Shown here: positions 62,700 to 64,000 of the stretch, piece after piece
Layout: the number at the start of each line of letters is the position of its first letter
Position numbering within the stretch: the first letter of the stretch is position 1
From: Timema cristinae
Lineage: Eukaryota; Arthropoda; Insecta; Phasmatodea; Timematidae
Assembly (NCBI GenBank): GCA_039000515.1
Contig: JBCFYV010011135.1
Location: 26,096,419-26,160,418 of the forward strand
DNA: 64,000 bases
Direction: 5' to 3'
Position numbers and translations under genes: made by a program
Notes under the pieces: model-generated
Told to the model about the DNA's origin: nothing
The model's database searches: none
The model's input: only the letters and a program-made list of their open reading frames with translations

Positions 62700-63292
62700 T
62701 AAATATTCACCATTGATCCATTGAATGGATCTCACCAAATCTTGTTTGGGTTGAAATGAATGCTCACCATTGAATGGATCTCACCAAATCTTGTTTGGAT
62801 TGAAATGAATGCTCACCATTGAATGGATCTCACCAAGTCTTGTTTGGATTGAGATGAATGCTCACCATTGAATGGACTTCACCAAGTCTTGTTTTGATTG
62901 AGATGATTGCTCACCATTGAATGGATCTCACCAAGTCTTGTTTGGATTGAGATGAATGCTCACCATTGAATGGATCTCACCAAGTCTTGTTTGGATTGAG
63001 ATTAATGCTCACCATTGAATGGACTTCACCAAGTCTTGTTTGGATTGAGATGAATGCTCACCATTGAATGGATCTCACCAAGTCTTGTTTGGATTGAGAT
63101 GAATGCTCACCATTGAATGGATCTCACCAAGTCTTGTTTGGATTGAGATTAATACTCACCATTGAATGGATCTCACCAAGTCTTGTTTGGATTGAGATGA
63201 ATGCTCACCGTTGAATGGATCTCACCAAGTCTTGTTTGGATTGAGGTTAATGCTCACCATTGAATGGATCTAATCAAATATTGTTTGGATTT
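62700..63292. repeat. 49-bp minisatellite, 12 units
   Basis: CACCATTGAATGGATCTCAC, CAAGTCTTGTTTGGATTGAG, ATGAATGCT at 49-bp spacing. Each unit has a small inverted word CCATTGAATGG. Variants: GACTTCACC, GATTAATGC. Confidence 0.97.
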
Positions 63293-63881
63293 ATAAGAAT
63301 ACTAACCATGTTTCCATTTATTGGCTCTGACATTTTTTTTAAAATTATTTTTTAGAATCAAGATTATTTAATGGGGTCTTGGTAAATATTAGAGTTTTAA
63401 ACTAACATTTATATTAGGTTGTTGGATGTCATCTGAAACATCCCACCATTAACAATCCTGCTCACGTTTGAACCAAATCGTTGGAAGCTTGGTAAATCCT
63501 TCAGAGTTTACCATTCGCAAATTTCAAGATCTCAACAAAAACAATTGTCTTTTGAAAGGAGGATAATTAAAATAATAACTGATTTTAATTTGTTTCAGAA
63601 GCTTTTAAATTATCTAATTTTAAAAATCATTATAATTGATCTTGTCGTTTTATCTCAACTAATTAAATTTCAAAAGTTCATGGTAATAACACTGTAACTT
63701 GTTCTAATTAAATGACGATCTTTAATACGCATTAAATAAAAAGAACAGTATGAATTCTTGCGATAAAACTCGTGGGTTTTAGTATCGATATTTCATTAAA
63801 ATATACTATAAATCACCGAAGATAATTACAATTATAGTCTGGTTGAAGTAAAAGAAACCTTTTCAGACAGAAAGTTCATCA
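63293..63881. other. A/T-rich stretch, no feature seen
   Basis: No ORF or family match before the K copy at the edge. Confidence 0.5.
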
Positions 63882-64000
63882 TATCAAGCCCAACCCAACT
63901 CAGTTCCCGGCTCGCGCGAGGTTTGGGAGTAAAAGGGAAAGGAAAAGACAAGAAATGTGTGCAGTATATTCGTATTTGAATGATTACTCGACATTTTCCT
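63882..64000 (+). repeat. Repeat K, left end, cut by window edge
   Basis: CCAACCCAACTCAGTTCCCG, GCTCGCGCGAGGTTTGGGAG, GGGAAAGGAAAAGACAAGAA, TTTGAATGATTACTCGACA match 46.37-46.47 kb almost exactly. Confidence 0.9.

Noticed and set aside
57000..64000. Hsp90 or other heat-shock coding exon downstream of the heat-shock element
   Set aside because: I looked on the plus strand for conserved chaperone peptides and found only repeats; no such exon is in the window.

Overview
The window looks like non-coding nuclear DNA from an invertebrate animal, most likely an arthropod. It is A/T-rich, and no open frame longer than about 335 codons exists; every long frame lies inside a tandem repeat. I found no intact protein-coding gene and no convincing free-standing tRNA or rRNA gene. 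The arthropod inference rests on non-LTR retrotransposon C-termini of a type common in insects, crustaceans and molluscs (minus-strand frames near 8.2, 11.9, 15.2 and 30.8 kb) and on a dispersed repeat at 27.6-28.1 kb of a kind I associate with arthropods. No database search was possible, so the taxon is an inference.

Most of the window is made of recurring families, defined here by comparing the sequence with itself. SINE-A (with subtype A2) and SINE-B have different tRNA-like heads but share one 3' tail, which contains the palindrome CCCGAACGGG and ends in (AAT)n. SINE-C and SINE-E are further tRNA-derived families, and three other tRNA-like elements occur once each. There are two LINE families (LINE-1 at 8.2 and 11.9 kb; LINE-2 at 15.2, 30.8 and 43.1 kb). 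Six hAT-type DNA elements are recognised by terminal inverted repeats and 8-bp target duplications. Family P is a TTAA-flanked fold-back element, family M a fold-back element with about 170-bp arms, and family G a roughly 340-bp element. Families H, I, J and K are dispersed repeats without an obvious class.

Across this lie about thirteen minisatellite arrays with different units: 80 bp (5.3-6.4 kb), 62 bp (15.3-15.8), 51 bp (18.2-18.6 and 34.2-34.8), 78 bp (20.7-21.4 and 35.5-38.8), 84 bp (25.7-26.6), 44 bp (28.5-28.8), 86 bp (31.2-31.9), 46 bp (48.7-50.1), 129 bp (52.0-52.5), about 62 bp and decayed (56.0-56.3), and 49 bp (62.7-63.3), plus a decayed 10-bp one (1.4-1.7). Two origins can be read directly. 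The 62-bp unit is a tandem copy of codons from a LINE-2 open reading frame. The 78-bp unit exists as a single unamplified copy inside repeat J at 54.2 kb, in the same left flank that precedes the 42-unit array at 35.5 kb.

Nested insertions give a relative order: SINE-A and SINE-E copies were split by hAT and G elements, and SINE-B later inserted into SINE-A, K, G and hAT copies. The best candidate for host regulation is a perfect four-pentamer heat-shock element at 56,728-56,747 followed by a consensus splice donor at 56,906. No coding sequence follows it in the window, so it is a promoter candidate only. I found no previously undescribed gene system; the notable content is repeat biology.
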